Part shown: positions 20,075 through 31,156 of the stretch, piece after piece
Numbering within the stretch: the stretch's first letter is position 1
Layout of the letters: the number at the start of each line of letters is the position of its first letter
Source: Patiria miniata
Lineage: Eukaryota; Echinodermata; Asteroidea; Valvatida; Asterinidae
Reading direction: 5' to 3'
NCBI RefSeq assembly: GCF_015706575.1
Contig: NW_024037063.1
Span: forward strand, 15,128,927-15,192,926
Length of the DNA: 64,000 nt
Program-made: the position numbers and the translations under genes
Notes under the pieces: generated by a model
Told to the model about the DNA's origin: nothing
The model's input: only the letters and a program-made list of their open reading frames with translations
The model's database searches: none

Positions 20075-21112
20075 ATGGCGAAACAGATCTTTAGTTTGGA
20101 ATTGGTAAACGTAATATACATCATTTGCCAGGGAGCTACCCTGACTGTCTCTGGATTGAAAACCTTATCTTATACTCGGACAATAAGGTTTAATGCCGCT
20201 GAAAATCGCGCCCTAAAGGAGTCTGCATATGCAACCGCAATTGTGAGATCTCGTGTCATCTGTGGACGGGAATGCAGCATGGATGAACGTTGCAAGTCGT
20301 TTAACTTTGACGACTGCAGTAAACTGTGCGAGTTGAACCTTGCTACAAGACGAGAGCATCCCGAAGACTTCAATGCAACTCAAGGGAGTGTGTACTTTGA
20401 TGCAGATGAGGACACACCTCTCTGCTCACTGACTGATATCCCCATGAATCGCTACAAAAGTTGCAAGATGCTCTTAGATGCCGGTTATTGTTCAAGCGGT
20501 ATCTACACAATCTACCTAGAGGGAGTCGATAATGGTAGTTTACTTGTCTACTGTGACATGGAAACTGACGGCGGGGGATGGATCGTGTTTCAGAGGCGAC
20601 AAGATGGCAGCGTGGACTTCTACCGCAACTGGGCCGAGTACCAGTCTGGCTTTGGCGATCTGTCCGGTGAGTTCTGGTTGGGCAACGACAACTTCGTGAA
20701 TCTGACTTCGGAGGACTCACGTGGAACATGGGAGCTACGAGTTGACATAGAGGACTGGGAGGGCAACACGGCATGGGCAAAGTACTCGGATTTCCAAATA
20801 TCCCCGGGTGAGTACATTCTGACTATTGGCCAATACGATGCCAGCAGCACTGCCGGTGACTCTCTTGGGTACCACAGAGGAACTCCCTTCACAACAAAGG
20901 ATCGTGACAATGATGCGAATGGGAATAATTGTGCCAATTTCAACTCAGGAGCCTGGTGGTTTAGGAATTGTTTTTCCTCTCACTTGAATGGTAAATATTA
21001 CCCAGATAATAATGAAGGTGGAAACACAGGCGTGCAGTGGCGTTCATGGAAGGATTCTTATTCTATGAAAGCATGTAGCATGAAAATGCGCGAAATTGCA
21101 CCACCAATATAA
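20075..21112 (+). CDS. FREP-3: secreted PAN-fibrinogen domain lectin-like protein (mosaic)
   Basis: Single exon, 345 residues from ATG 20075 in good context (ACAATGG). Signal peptide about 1-27 (LVNVIYIICQGATLTVSG), PAN-like module about 40-112 (Cys 63, 68, 73, 81, 85), FBG domain 129-345 with Cys 130/160 and 286/299 and KDRDND. The loop is short (GYHRGT) and the pocket reads WWFRNCFSSHLNG. There is an extra cysteine in PLCSLT (117), where the rest have PLYSLT. The 5' flank and signal peptide (MAKQIFS, SYTR.IRFNAAEN) match FREP-10. The C-terminus (REIAPPI) and 3' flank match FREP-1. AATAAA at 21184. Role inferred as for the family. Confidence 0.9.
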   Translation: MAKQIFSLELVNVIYIICQGATLTVSGLKTLSYTRTIRFNAAENRALKESAYATAIVRSRVICGRECSMDERCKSFNFDDCSKLCELNLATRREHPEDFNATQGSVYFDADEDTPLCSLTDIPMNRYKSCKMLLDAGYCSSGIYTIYLEGVDNGSLLVYCDMETDGGGWIVFQRRQDGSVDFYRNWAEYQSGFGDLSGEFWLGNDNFVNLTSEDSRGTWELRVDIEDWEGNTAWAKYSDFQISPGEYILTIGQYDASSTAGDSLGYHRGTPFTTKDRDNDANGNNCANFNSGAWWFRNCFSSHLNGKYYPDNNEGGNTGVQWRSWKDSYSMKACSMKMREIAPPI

Positions 21113-21281
21113 ATTTCATAGTAATTGTTTTAATGTAAATCAATGATGATTGTACAGTCACCATCATCTTTCACCATTTCTGTAATAAATTTGCATTACT
21201 TGATTGGTTAATAATCTGTTCAAAAACAGTTGTATTAAATGAAAGTGCACGTGCACTAGCGGTGCCGTACATCTCTCTTCG

Positions 21282-21425
21282 GATTGTTCCGCCTCTCACT
21301 TGAATTGTCGATATTACCCAGATGAGAATGCAGGTAGTAACAAGGGCGTGCTATGGTGTTCATGGAAATCCTGTCGTTATTCTCTGAAAGCATGTAACAT
21401 GAAAATCCTTGAAATTCGACCATAA
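21282..21425 (+). pseudogene. FREP C-terminal relic downstream of FREP-3
   Basis: Near-identical to the relic at 8608-8751 and also open (DCSASHLNCRYYPDENAGS through ACNMKILEIRP and a stop), with G-to-C and R-to-L changes. It came along when the FREP-1/FREP-3 3' flank was duplicated. It has no start or promoter. Confidence 0.85.
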
Positions 21426-22434
21426 ATATAATTGTCGTGATACATTTGTTAAAGTAGCCCATGTAAATTATGGATGATTGTAAAGTTATGATAATCTATA
21501 ACCATTTCGCTCCTTTTTGGCATCACTTAATTGGTTTGCATACGAGCTGTTTATCTGTTAAAAAATTGTTATTAAATGAAAGTGCACGTGTACAGTCATG
21601 TGCATAACGGAAGGAAATAACATTTTCTCACTTTAAAAACGCATCCAAATACCTGTGATCTGTCTGTGAACATCGTTTTTGGCTTAGCTGCAATTAGGCC
21701 AATCGATTTGTTTACTTTTGTTTTCTTTTGTTTACTTTTCCTACACCATAGCAACCATCAGCTGATAAAAGAGAGTTTAGGACTCAACTGTGCCTTTGTG
21801 GAGAACATTTTATCTTTCAGTGATAAAATGAATTATATCTGCTGGACTATGACGGATCATGGTGGACAATGTTCTCACTTAATTGTAAAGATTTAAAAAC
21901 AAAAAAATTAGGTTTTTCGAATTTTAATCTTCATTAAATTCTTTTTGCACAATTGTAGTCTAGGAAATAAGCGTTATTTTAACACTGTTTTTTCGACCGA
22001 TTTTTTTTCTCTTATTATTTTGAGAAAAAAAAAGGAAAACGTAAAAAAAATACATTTAATGGTCCAGTTACTCTGATTTCATTATTAATTTATTATTCAT
22101 AATTACATTGCTAAGACGGAATGTGGCACAAATGACGTCAGCTTGGAATTTGTAGTAGAGTGGTATTACTCTTGCAAAAAGGTTTTACAATTTTCAACTT
22201 TTTTTTATTCCCGTTACTATCACAAGAAAAGGTATTTTAAACTTTCACAAACCTTTGCTGCAAGAGAATATAAATTCCACTTATTGTTAATATTTTACTG
22301 CTAAAATGGCAAATATTTGGGTTGCTGGTTATCCTCCTGAGAAAAAAGTTTCAATGCTCTTCGATCGATCAAACTAATTTTGTTTGTTTGTCGGGGTAAT
22401 TTGTTTGCAATAAACGAAATACATTTGTAATAAT
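21426..22434. repeat. 3' flanking module shared with FREP-1
   Basis: Copy of 8752-9826, lacking about 60 bases after GTAGTC (near 21960). A CRE TGACGTCA lies at about 22134. Beyond 22434 it continues into the intergenic order seen at 59950-60200 (ATCAAAATTTGAACATCAC, GGGCGTGTTGTTGAC). The foldback complex at 9827 is therefore an insertion or replacement in the FREP-1 copy. Confidence 0.7.
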
Positions 22435-22626
22435 AGTATCAAATAATCAAAATTTGAACATCACGCATGTTTAAGGGCGTGTTGTTGACCTTAGAGTGCT
22501 TAATTAATATCACAAAATATACGCATCTAGATACGGGATGAGGACCAAATTATCCCAACTATTTTCATTGGATCTTAATTAATATGCACATTTTACTTTT
22601 TGCTTGTATATTGCGATAAACAAAAT

Positions 22627-22675
22627 GGTTCCAATGACCAATGACGTTGAATAAACTGAGCGATCAGAACCAATT
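22627..22675. repeat. Conserved 50-base intergenic block, copy 2 of 6
   Basis: GGTTCCAATGACCAATGACG, TTGAATAAACTGAGCGATCA, GAACCAAT. It is followed by the module beginning TTGGCAGCTGTAAGGCGACT that also follows copies 3 and 4. Confidence 0.7.
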
Positions 22676-22984
22676 CTAGATTGACTTGTTCTCGATTAAG
22701 TTAAAGTGTTGAGAGTGCGAGAATGCGATTCTAGCAGTGTGATTGGCAGCTGTAAGGCGACTCGGGCTTATGCTTCAAAACACGTATGGATGGCTTGTTG
22801 GCTACCCTTCCATCCGCACCCTCGTCTTCAGGCCGTCGGATTCAACCACAATCTCCATACTGGAGCCCGGGAAGTGAATCAGATTCCTGGATTCCAAATG
22901 GTCGCAGCAACCTCGCAGCAACCTGAGATCTAACGCATATCCTCAAGTCATGCCCCAAGAACACCCTAATAACGCAATATACTC

Positions 22985-25260
22985 CCTAAAATTAAACACT
23001 ACCCAAAAAATTTGCCTCTCCCCATTTAGATATTCAAATGTGCATTAGCCATGGAATCAAGACAGACATATATAACTAAAAAGTATTTATGTGAATGCCT
23101 GGATAGGTGGAAACAAAACTAAACTTTAGATGGCAGTACAGACATACATAGTAGGAGGTCAATGCCCGGGACAGCTAATATATACCATGCCCGTTCTAAT
23201 ATATACCATTTATTTTCTGGTAGCTACATTATTTATCAGTAGGGTAATGCAGGATATAGTATTTCCCATTTTGGACCATACCCTTAAATGGTGTCAACTT
23301 TCGTTACGGGGTAACTTAGGTTACGGTTTGTCCGCCCATCTTTGGAACAAGTTTAACATTTAAGATACTAATAATTAAATACAAAAACTCCTTTTATCAT
23401 AGAATTTCTCTCTGACTTCAATACAAAAACTCACAATAACACTAACGGTTTGCATGTTAAAACGAGGAGACAAATTGACCACCAAAATTAATGATTATAG
23501 TAAAAAAAATGGTATTTTGACAAAAAAATTAACATTTTGACCAATAAACACCCTTAACTATATTCCATCCCACTGACATACCACTCAAATAAAAGATCTC
23601 GATGACAAGATCTTGATGAAGTCAGAATCAGTGACAGAGGGACTAGAAACCAGTCTATGGAGAAGAACAAACTCTTCCTTCATCACAGGCATATAAGGGC
23701 GCTTGGTGGCGCTCTATATAAACATAAGCAGAGTCCCTGCGGCTCTGACATCGTGTGGAGCCGTATAGTATACTTATAGAGCACATAGTATACTTATGAC
23801 AAGCTTTATTGATTGAAAAATGTGTGGGCAGTAGTTAACAAACAAAACACAGTTATCCATCAATTACACCTGAAATTAAACACTCCCCAAACATTTTGCC
23901 TCTCCCCATTTAGATATTCAAATGTGCATTAGCCATGGAATCAAGACAGACACATATACCTAAAAAGTATTTATGTGAATCCCTGGATAGGTGGAAACAA
24001 AACTAAACTTTAGATGGCAGTACAGACGTACATAGTAGGAGGTCAATGCCCGGGACAGCTAGATGTAGGGCTCTAGGGCCCTACATCCCTTCACTCGTCC
24101 GCACCGCCCTATCTAAGGACGCTGGTGACCGCTAATGCATTTCACAAAATCACGTGTAAAGTAAGCAATGCACGTATACACGCCGCTCGCTCTTGTTATG
24201 TGTACATAGAAGAGTTGACCCTTGGCCCGTGGCACCAGGAAACAAAATCCGTCCAATGAGAGCTGAAATAAATAAGAGGTGACCAGAGCCCTAGGATAGG
24301 GCGGTGGGGGATTCGCTCGTAAACCCGCCCTGTAAATAGGGCGATGGGAAGGGCTGATGCCGATTCACAGAATCCTGTGAAGGAAGTGCGGATGGCATTA
24401 TGGGTAACTTATCATGACCTTCGCTTGCAGCTAGCGCGATAGGTATGATAAACAGCTGTAGTGGTTTATATGCTGCATGCTACGTCACAGGTCACGCAAA
24501 ATCTATCCAATGAGAGCTCAAAGAGATCAGCCCTTCCCAGGGTCATATTTGCAGAGCGGGGCCCGTACGAGCGAAGAAGGGAGGATATGCATCAATAAAA
24601 CTAATATATACCATTGAATTGCTGGTAACTACATTTTTTATCAGTAGGGTCATGCAGGAAAAAGTATTTCCCATTTTGGCCCATACCCTTAAATGGTGGC
24701 AACTTTCGTTACGGTAACTAAGGTTACGGTTTGCCCGCCCATCTTTGGAACAAGTTTAAACATTTAAGATACTAATAATTAAATAATAAAAAAAAATCCT
24801 TTCACCATAGAATTTCTCTCTGACTTCAATACAAAAACTCACAATAACACTAACGGTTTGCATGTTAAAACAAGGAGACAAATTGACCACCAAAATTAAT
24901 AATTATGGTAACAAAAATGGTATTTTGACTAAAAAAATAACATTTTGACCAATAAACACCGTTAACTACATTCCATCCCACTGCCATACCACTCAAATAA
25001 AAGATCTTGATGACAAGATCTTGATGAAGTCAGAATCGGTGACAGAGGGACTAGAAACCAGTCTATGGAGAAGAACAAATTCTTCCTTCATCACAGGCAT
25101 ATAAGGGCGCTTGGTGGCGCTCTATATAAACATAATGCAGAGTCTCTGCGGCTCTGACATCGTGTGGAGCCGTATTAAATCAAGCACAAAGTATACTTAT
25201 GACAAGTTTTATTGATTGACAAATGGTTGGGCAGTAGTTAACAAACAAACACATTAATCC
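22985..25260. repeat. Tandem duplication of about 0.9 kb, second copy with an extra 0.54 kb
   Basis: Copy A runs from about 22985 to 23868 and copy B from about 23870 to 25260. Both hold GCCTCTCCCCATTTAGATAT, GATGGCAGTACAGAC, ACTTTCGTTACGG and GGCATATAAGGGCGCTTGGT. Copy B has 24061-24598, including the GCCCTATCTAAGGACGCTGG module, which copy A lacks. A short perfect hairpin (GATGTAGGGC / GCCCTACATC) is at 24062-24087. No gene is supported. Confidence 0.7.
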
Positions 25261-25439
25261 ATCAATTACACTCTGTCTGAACTTGAATAATGACGATCAT
25301 TATAAAACATTGAGACTTTTCTTTTTGCATTTCTTCCGACAAAGCAGTTGACTTGTCACTAATAAGCAGGCCTTCATAACAACGATGGGATATTTTGTAA
25401 AAGAGACTCCAACTATTGGTGATTCCAATTCATTTTCAG

Positions 25440-25745
25440 GCCTTAATTCAAGTCTAGTTATCCTTCTTATATGAAGCAGGTAAATGTTATCATTGGTATG
25501 ACTGCATATTTTCAAACCTCTGCTAAAATGAAGGACGTCTTCTTTGCCCTACTTTGTCGTTGAAATCTCTAATTGCTTTCTGTTTGATTTTTTTAAAGAA
25601 TAGAATCAAAGAGCGTGAAATTGATATGAGCGCAAGGGCTTGATATAGTTGATATCTTTGATAACAGCGTTCTATTTTGTTGGACAGCGGCAAGCTATAA
25701 AACACAAAGACGGGCTTGTAACGTTTAATTATAGCCTGACTCCGA
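25440..25745. repeat. Segment shared with the FREP-8 upstream region
   Basis: About 25495-25745 matches about 46738-46985 (GGTATGACTGCATATTTTC, AAATGAAGGACG, TCAAAGAGCGTGAAATTGAT, GACGGGCTTGTAACG). Here it runs into the foldback MITE. At 46985 it runs into the FREP-8 promoter. Confidence 0.65.
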
Positions 25746-25816
25746 TTAAATTATTATTATCAAAAGTCATTTTACTTTCACACAACTTGAAAACCGTAAA
25801 AGACATCTTGGTGTTG

Positions 25817-26419
25817 TACAGGGTGAGTCAAAAAAAGCGGAACCCAAACCCCAAAAACTATTTTTCCTTTTTTTTTTTTTTTTTAATATGTAGCTCCAAA
25901 ATTATAAAGACTGGAAAGCTTATTATTTTATAAGCTACTTTTAGATGAAAAAGTTACGGAAATTTGCTCAATCCGTTCAAAGAATATCACCATGTAAACA
26001 CAATGACCCTAAAAACTCTTTCGTCCAAAAATGTAATTTCAAGAATCGTCGTCACAATGGTCTTCAAACATCAGCAGCGATAAAACCTCAGTTTAAAAGT
26101 TAAAAATATTCAACAAAGTCCTTTTGAAGGCCCGTCTTTTTAAAAAAAAAAGTGGATTTTATAAATCATATTTCTGGCCTAAGCAGGGTTGTTAACAGTT
26201 GTTGACACATATTTTGTGTCATTTTCTTTGTTGTTCCAAACAGTCAGAATACACAATAAATTGCTCTCTTTTTTGGGGACGAAACAGGTTTTAGGATCAT
26301 TGCGTATAAATGGTGATATTATTTGAACGGATTGAACAATTTCAGTATTTTTTTGGCATTTAAAAGTAGTTTATGAAATTGGCTTTCCAGTCATTATTTT
26401 AGTGCTACATATTTTTTTT
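25817..26419. mobile_element. Tc1/mariner-type foldback MITE, copy 2 (right end lost)
   Basis: Begins TACAGGGTGAGTCAAAAAAA and is the same element, orientation and left flank as copy 1 at 2766. The right end stops at GTGCTACATATTTTTTTT, and unrelated DNA follows. Copies 1 and 2 descend from one insertion spread by segmental duplication, not from two independent insertions. Confidence 0.7.
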
Positions 26420-28133
26420 CTCCCGTCAAGCTTTAATTTGATGTATAAATTTACCATGTTTGACAAATAACAAAAACCGCCTAACATTGCTAGAATGGGG
26501 CCGGCTACTCGGTATCAAAATAATTGCAAATTCTCAAACTTTTGCACGTTAATTTTCCTAATAAAGGCTCCCATATGCGCCCCACTCAGGGCAAACTAGA
26601 GCGTTGGATCTGGCCAAGCAAACCCTGCAATGTGATCACAGGCTCATCATGACGCGTGGTGGCGCTCTAACTTTACATAATGTAGAGTCTCTATATAAGG
26701 TTCTAACGTAATCTGGAGCCGTAGATATTCGGCTCGGGCCATTATCTGCGTCCAGGCCCCTAGCCGGGTTTTAAACGTACTTATTTTAAACCGGCTTAGC
26801 TTATATGTATTCCTTTCGTAAGTGTGGGTGGGGACGTGCTGTAATATCGTGGGAGAGGATATTCTCTATACACTCGTGAAATTAAACGTACAAATGGTGA
26901 ATGAAAAGGTTAAGATTCGCCAAAAGCAGACTAAGATGGATTTTTTTATATCAGAATTTTCGTATTTCAGTTTAGTTTTTTGGTCGTTAAAAAGTGTCCG
27001 CTCAAACTGGACCTTGCAGAAACAAAATTATATTCCAAAAAGAGACGTACGGAAATATTCAGTGTGACCATTATGGAAAAGTTTTTTTTGTAAAATATGA
27101 AACATGCTGCATGCAGATTAATTTTTTAGAAAAAAAAATTGGTCTGCAGATCATGTAGACGTTTAAGTTATGAGCAAACACACAAAATACGGTTATTATC
27201 ATCAAGGCCCTCAAATAATTGTGATCATTCTAAGATATTGAGGCATTTTCGCATTTCTTTAACAAAGCAATCGTCAGGCCTCAAAATACATGAACCTTGG
27301 GTATTGCTGTGGACTCGACTCGTTAATTGCCACGCGGGTCTCGAGACTGCAACTAAAACGAGAATCATTTATACATGAATAAACCCATTACGACCCATTA
27401 GTGCCTTACAAACGCTTCGTTGGTAAAACCTTTCCGTTTTAATATTCTCTTTTCTCTATACTTCCATTACTAAGTCATTACTAAGTCAGTAACCTTGAGA
27501 ATATTATACCCAGTTAAACGACCACCTTTCCTTCAATGGCACATAAATAAACCATTAAGGCTGATTAAAAAATTACACAACATAAAAGCACTACAGTTTT
27601 TCTTAACGAACGCGTAATGCTTGTCGTTGGCATTGTGGCACGAACTGAGACTTTATAGAGATACATGTTTGTTTGGTGCTGAGCACGATGCATATAGAGA
27701 CTAAGCCTATACTCCTAGTCAAAGTCTGTTAACGTGTCGAGAGCTTCTGTATTGTTTTTAAACATGATGAATTCTACCTATTTATGAGGAAACTCGGATT
27801 TAAATTGGGTGATATTTTTCTCGATATAATTATTTAACGGTAAGGCAAAACTGTTTTGTCTCTGTTTTTCGAGGGATATTTGTTTTCGACAAACGCAGTA
27901 AAAACAAATGTCAACCTTTGGATGTTAAGTTGACATGTGGTTTACAGTAGCTTACCTCTCGTCTTAACGTATGTGTGGCTCTGAAAAGAACCTGTACGTT
28001 TGAAACAGTATCCTCCGTCCGTCTTGAGATGTTCACTTAGTCAATAATATTTTAAGGGAAGATCATAGAAAAAGGTAAATAGTCCAGCAGTAGTTTATGA
28101 TGCACAACAAACAGTAAGAGACACAAGAACAAT
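26420..28133. other. Gene-free single-copy interval
   Basis: Most of this does not match the array's modules, apart from a short GTGGTGGCGCTCTAACT segment near 26655 and TCTCTATATAAGGTTCTAACG. No coding region is supported on either strand. It may be a remnant of ancestral DNA between FREP-3 and FREP-4. Confidence 0.45.
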
Positions 28134-28141
28134 AGTCAGTC

Positions 28142-28453
28142 CAAGGGCGGATCCAGAACACAATTTTTTTTTTGGGGGGGGGCATACAGAATGTTGGTCC
28201 CCCAAAATAGTGGGTCAAAAATTACGGCTTGGGGTTCGGGGCCCGCTTAAGGGCCCCGAAAAATGTTTGGATTCTAGATGCTCTGTGGTGCGATCTGAGG
28301 CAATTTCTGACCACTTTAACCAATGTTTTTTTTGAGGAAAAGATGGTGGTGTACTCATTGCCTGCCTTTATTGCGATGTCACATAAAAAAAATGGTTTCT
28401 TTTTTTTGGGGGGGGGCATGGCCCCCTTTGGCCCCCCCCCCGATCCGCCCTTG
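28142..28453. mobile_element. hAT-type MITE with 8-bp target duplication
   Basis: Ends CAAGGGCGGATCC and CGATCCGCCCTTG form an imperfect terminal inverted repeat. The 8-bp sequence AGTCAGTC flanks both sides (28134-28141, 28454-28461). The interior has G/C homopolymer runs and no gene. The TIR is related in style to, but distinct from, the element at 4605. Confidence 0.85.
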
Positions 28454-28714
28454 AGTCAGTCCCGCTGGCTTTTTATCATCTCTTTAAGATTTTCTCTTTC
28501 TTCGTTTTCCTTCGTTTTTGTTTAGATTCGGTGGAGTTGCAAGGGTGTTATTTAAGCTATGTTTATGAGGACAAAAAAATTCTTAAAATGTTAAAAACAA
28601 AAGTTTTGAATCAATGGATTTTTAAAACATCGTATCCCCTTGAGTTACTTTCCATACCCTCCGTAATATCCCATTGTGTGTGTTAGCATCATCTATTTGT
28701 AACAGGTCCATTGG

Positions 28715-28930
28715 CCAATTCAATCTTGACGTCATAATGGGATGATCTACACGTCGTGTGTGCCTCTATGATGTCACCAATCTACCGCGTGACAGTTTAG
28801 TATCTTCTCAGTTATCCAACAATGATAATGCAGCGCGTCAATGCTTAATATCAACCAATCCAGTGCAAGCTGTTCATTAGTATTCATTTCACTGACCAAT
28901 CAGTGTCTCTCATCTCCATGGAATACTAAA
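28715..28930 (+). promoter_or_regulatory. FREP-4 candidate promoter (divergent type)
   Basis: GGCCAAT at 28713, a perfect CRE (TGACGTCA) at 28727, CCAATC at 28855 and CCAATCAG at 28896. The individual words are those of the other FREP promoters, but spacing and surrounding sequence differ and no clear TATA box follows. FREP-4 is thus the only array gene without the standard cassette. Confidence 0.45.
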
Positions 28931-29211
28931 CTGACTGGAAACCAGGAGCGGTACGTCGTTAGCTTCATTCCAGTCGTTGTGCTGTAGTAACACGTATACA
29001 TCGGCAGCAATAATGATGATACGATGCAGCGACGTTGGCGGATTCAAAGCTGATTCTGCCTTTGTTTGACCACATATAGAAAATAAAAAATTGAATATCT
29101 AAACCATCACAGAACAGCAAATTGACGATCTTGTTCGAGCTCTGACCGAAGGAGAAAAAAGTGCTTTGTCAACTTTCTTCAGTAAAGGCGAAACTGGACG
29201 CTGGTTTCAAA

Positions 29212-30228
29212 ATGTTTGCATTAATGATGTTGTTTGAAATTGTCTGTTTTGTTAGTGGACACCAATGTAATTCACGCCAACACATCATGTTTGGCGCGGA
29301 AAATCGAGCCATGAAAGAACGAGCGTACGCAACAAAAACTGTGCAATCTCCTGTCATCTGCGGACGGGAATGCAGCATGGATGAACGTTGCAAATCTTTT
29401 AACTTTAACAACTGCAAAAACATATGCGAGTTGAACCTTGCTACAAGACGAGAGCATCCCGAAGACTTCAATGCAACTCAAGGGAGTGTGTACTTTGATG
29501 CAGATGAGGACACACTCCTCTACTCACTGACTGATAGCTCTTTGAATCGCTACACAAGTTGCAAGATGCTCTTAGATTCCGGTTATCGTTCAAGCGGTAT
29601 CTATACAATCTACGCAAAGGGTTTCTGTAATTATAGTCTTCGTGTCTACTGTGACATGGAAACTGACGGCGGGGGATGGATCGTGTTTCAGAGGCGACAA
29701 GATGGCAGCGTGGACTTCTACCGTAACTGGACCGAGTACCAGTTTGGCTTTGGTGATCTGTCCGGCGAGTTCTGGTTGGGCAACGACAACTTGGTGACTC
29801 TGACGTCTGATGATTCACGTGGAACATGGGAGCTACGCGTTGATTTAGAGGACTGGGAGAACAACACAGCATGGGCCAAGTACTCAGATTTCCAAATATC
29901 CCCGGGTGAGTACAATCTGAATATTGGCCAATACGATGCCAACAGCACTGCCGGTGACTCTCTTGCTCTTGGGCATCACACATATTCCTTTTTGGATCTC
30001 AGAGGACGTGCCTTCACAACAAAGGATCGTGACAATGATGCAGCAGATCTTAATTGTGCACAAACATACACAGGCGCCTGGTGGTTTAATGGGTGTTTTT
30101 ACTCTCACTTGAATGGTCAATATAACCCAGATGAAAATGCAGGTTTTTTGGGTTTGCAATGGCGTTCATGGAAATTGGATTATTCTCTAGAAGCATGTAG
30201 CATAAAAATGAGAGAAATTGGACCATAA
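29212..30228 (+). CDS. FREP-4: secreted PAN-fibrinogen domain lectin-like protein (divergent N-terminus)
   Basis: Single exon, 338 residues from ATG 29212, which starts a short signal peptide (MFALMMLFEIVCFVSG) unlike the MAK-type of the others. The upstream frame has only a GTG. PAN-like module about 28-100 (Cys 50, 54, 60, 68, 72) preceded by one extra Cys at 19. FBG domain about 116-338, with Cys 117/147, KDRDND and WWFNGCFYSHLNG. The loop is ALGHHTYSFLDLRGRA, related to FREP-7/8. An extra cysteine sits in AKGFCNYS (139), next to the beta-strand before YCDM. From CGRECSMDERC onward it is as similar to its neighbours as they are to each other, so only the N-terminus and promoter are unusual. 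Recognition role inferred. Confidence 0.88.
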   Translation: MFALMMLFEIVCFVSGHQCNSRQHIMFGAENRAMKERAYATKTVQSPVICGRECSMDERCKSFNFNNCKNICELNLATRREHPEDFNATQGSVYFDADEDTLLYSLTDSSLNRYTSCKMLLDSGYRSSGIYTIYAKGFCNYSLRVYCDMETDGGGWIVFQRRQDGSVDFYRNWTEYQFGFGDLSGEFWLGNDNLVTLTSDDSRGTWELRVDLEDWENNTAWAKYSDFQISPGEYNLNIGQYDANSTAGDSLALGHHTYSFLDLRGRAFTTKDRDNDAADLNCAQTYTGAWWFNGCFYSHLNGQYNPDENAGFLGLQWRSWKLDYSLEACSIKMREIGP

Positions 30229-31104
30229 ATATTGATTTTGTAGTATTCGATTAATGAGTTGGCGCTTGTTCATCATGTAGAATGGTACAATATGTCCATC
30301 TTTTACCAATTTTTGCCTTAAATATCCATTGCATTTCTATTAAAACAAATACCCAAAATATTTATGACGTAGACAATAAACACGAATCGTTATGAACTTG
30401 CTGGCGCAAAATATTCCATACCAATTATCAACGTTTAATGGGTACAGAATAAGTCTGTTACGCCTAATACGTAACATTGGCCCATGACCTTTCTTTTGAG
30501 CTTTTAAAACGCTGTGTTTGCACATGAAGATTGGATGTGTAAACCCATAGAATTAACCTTGTATATGTTAAAAATCAATTTCTAACCATAATTTCCAAAA
30601 TTTATGTTTCACATTTTTAGATATGTTTTTAATTATAAAAAGGATATCCATATGTTGCCATGCATTTGAAATTACAGAAAGATTACAAAATGGCATGTCC
30701 ACACTTGAACCAACCGAAATGTTAAAGTTTAACCGAATTCAACCGAAGCTGCTACAACTTCGGACTAAAAGCTTGTTTCCAATCTGAATTAACATATTTG
30801 ATGAGCTAGAATAATAATCTAAGCACTGGCAAAAACAGTTCATTTATAAGTACACATTTAGCCTGTTGTTTTCTTCTTTTTTGATAAACGCAAGATGATT
30901 GTTCATTTTTTTTTATCGAAGTTAAACTCCGATAAATGTATTTTTTTTAAAGGACTGAAATGCGATTGAATTTTCGCCGTTAAAATATAAACAATACAAG
31001 AGTTACAAACGTCTTTGTGACGAAACATGGTGTAAATAGTTCTCGCAAATTATAATTATGTAAAAAGAAATATATACATGTTAAGTATTTCGGCATTCAA
31101 TATT

Positions 31105-31156
31105 GTTTACGACTGCAATAACATGTGCGAGTTGAACCGTGCCACAAGACGAGAGC
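31105..31156 (+). pseudogene. Tiny PAN-domain relic
   Basis: Reads YDCNNMCELNRATRRER, a match to the end of the FREP PAN module (NDCNNMCELNLATRREH). About 50 bases survive, embedded in AT-rich DNA with no start or promoter. The equivalent flank after FREP-6 (near 41275) keeps GTGTTTCGGCTTTCAATCTT but lacks the PAN bit. Confidence 0.75.

Noticed and set aside
20370..20780. Long minus-strand open frame over the FREP-3 FBG core, recurring in every FREP copy
   Set aside because: Its conservation simply follows from the highly conserved plus-strand gene; the product has no recognisable domain and no promoter, and its ends shift from copy to copy.
28229..28525. Frame of 98 codons with glycine- and proline-rich end
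   Set aside because: It lies almost wholly inside the hAT-type MITE at 28142-28453.
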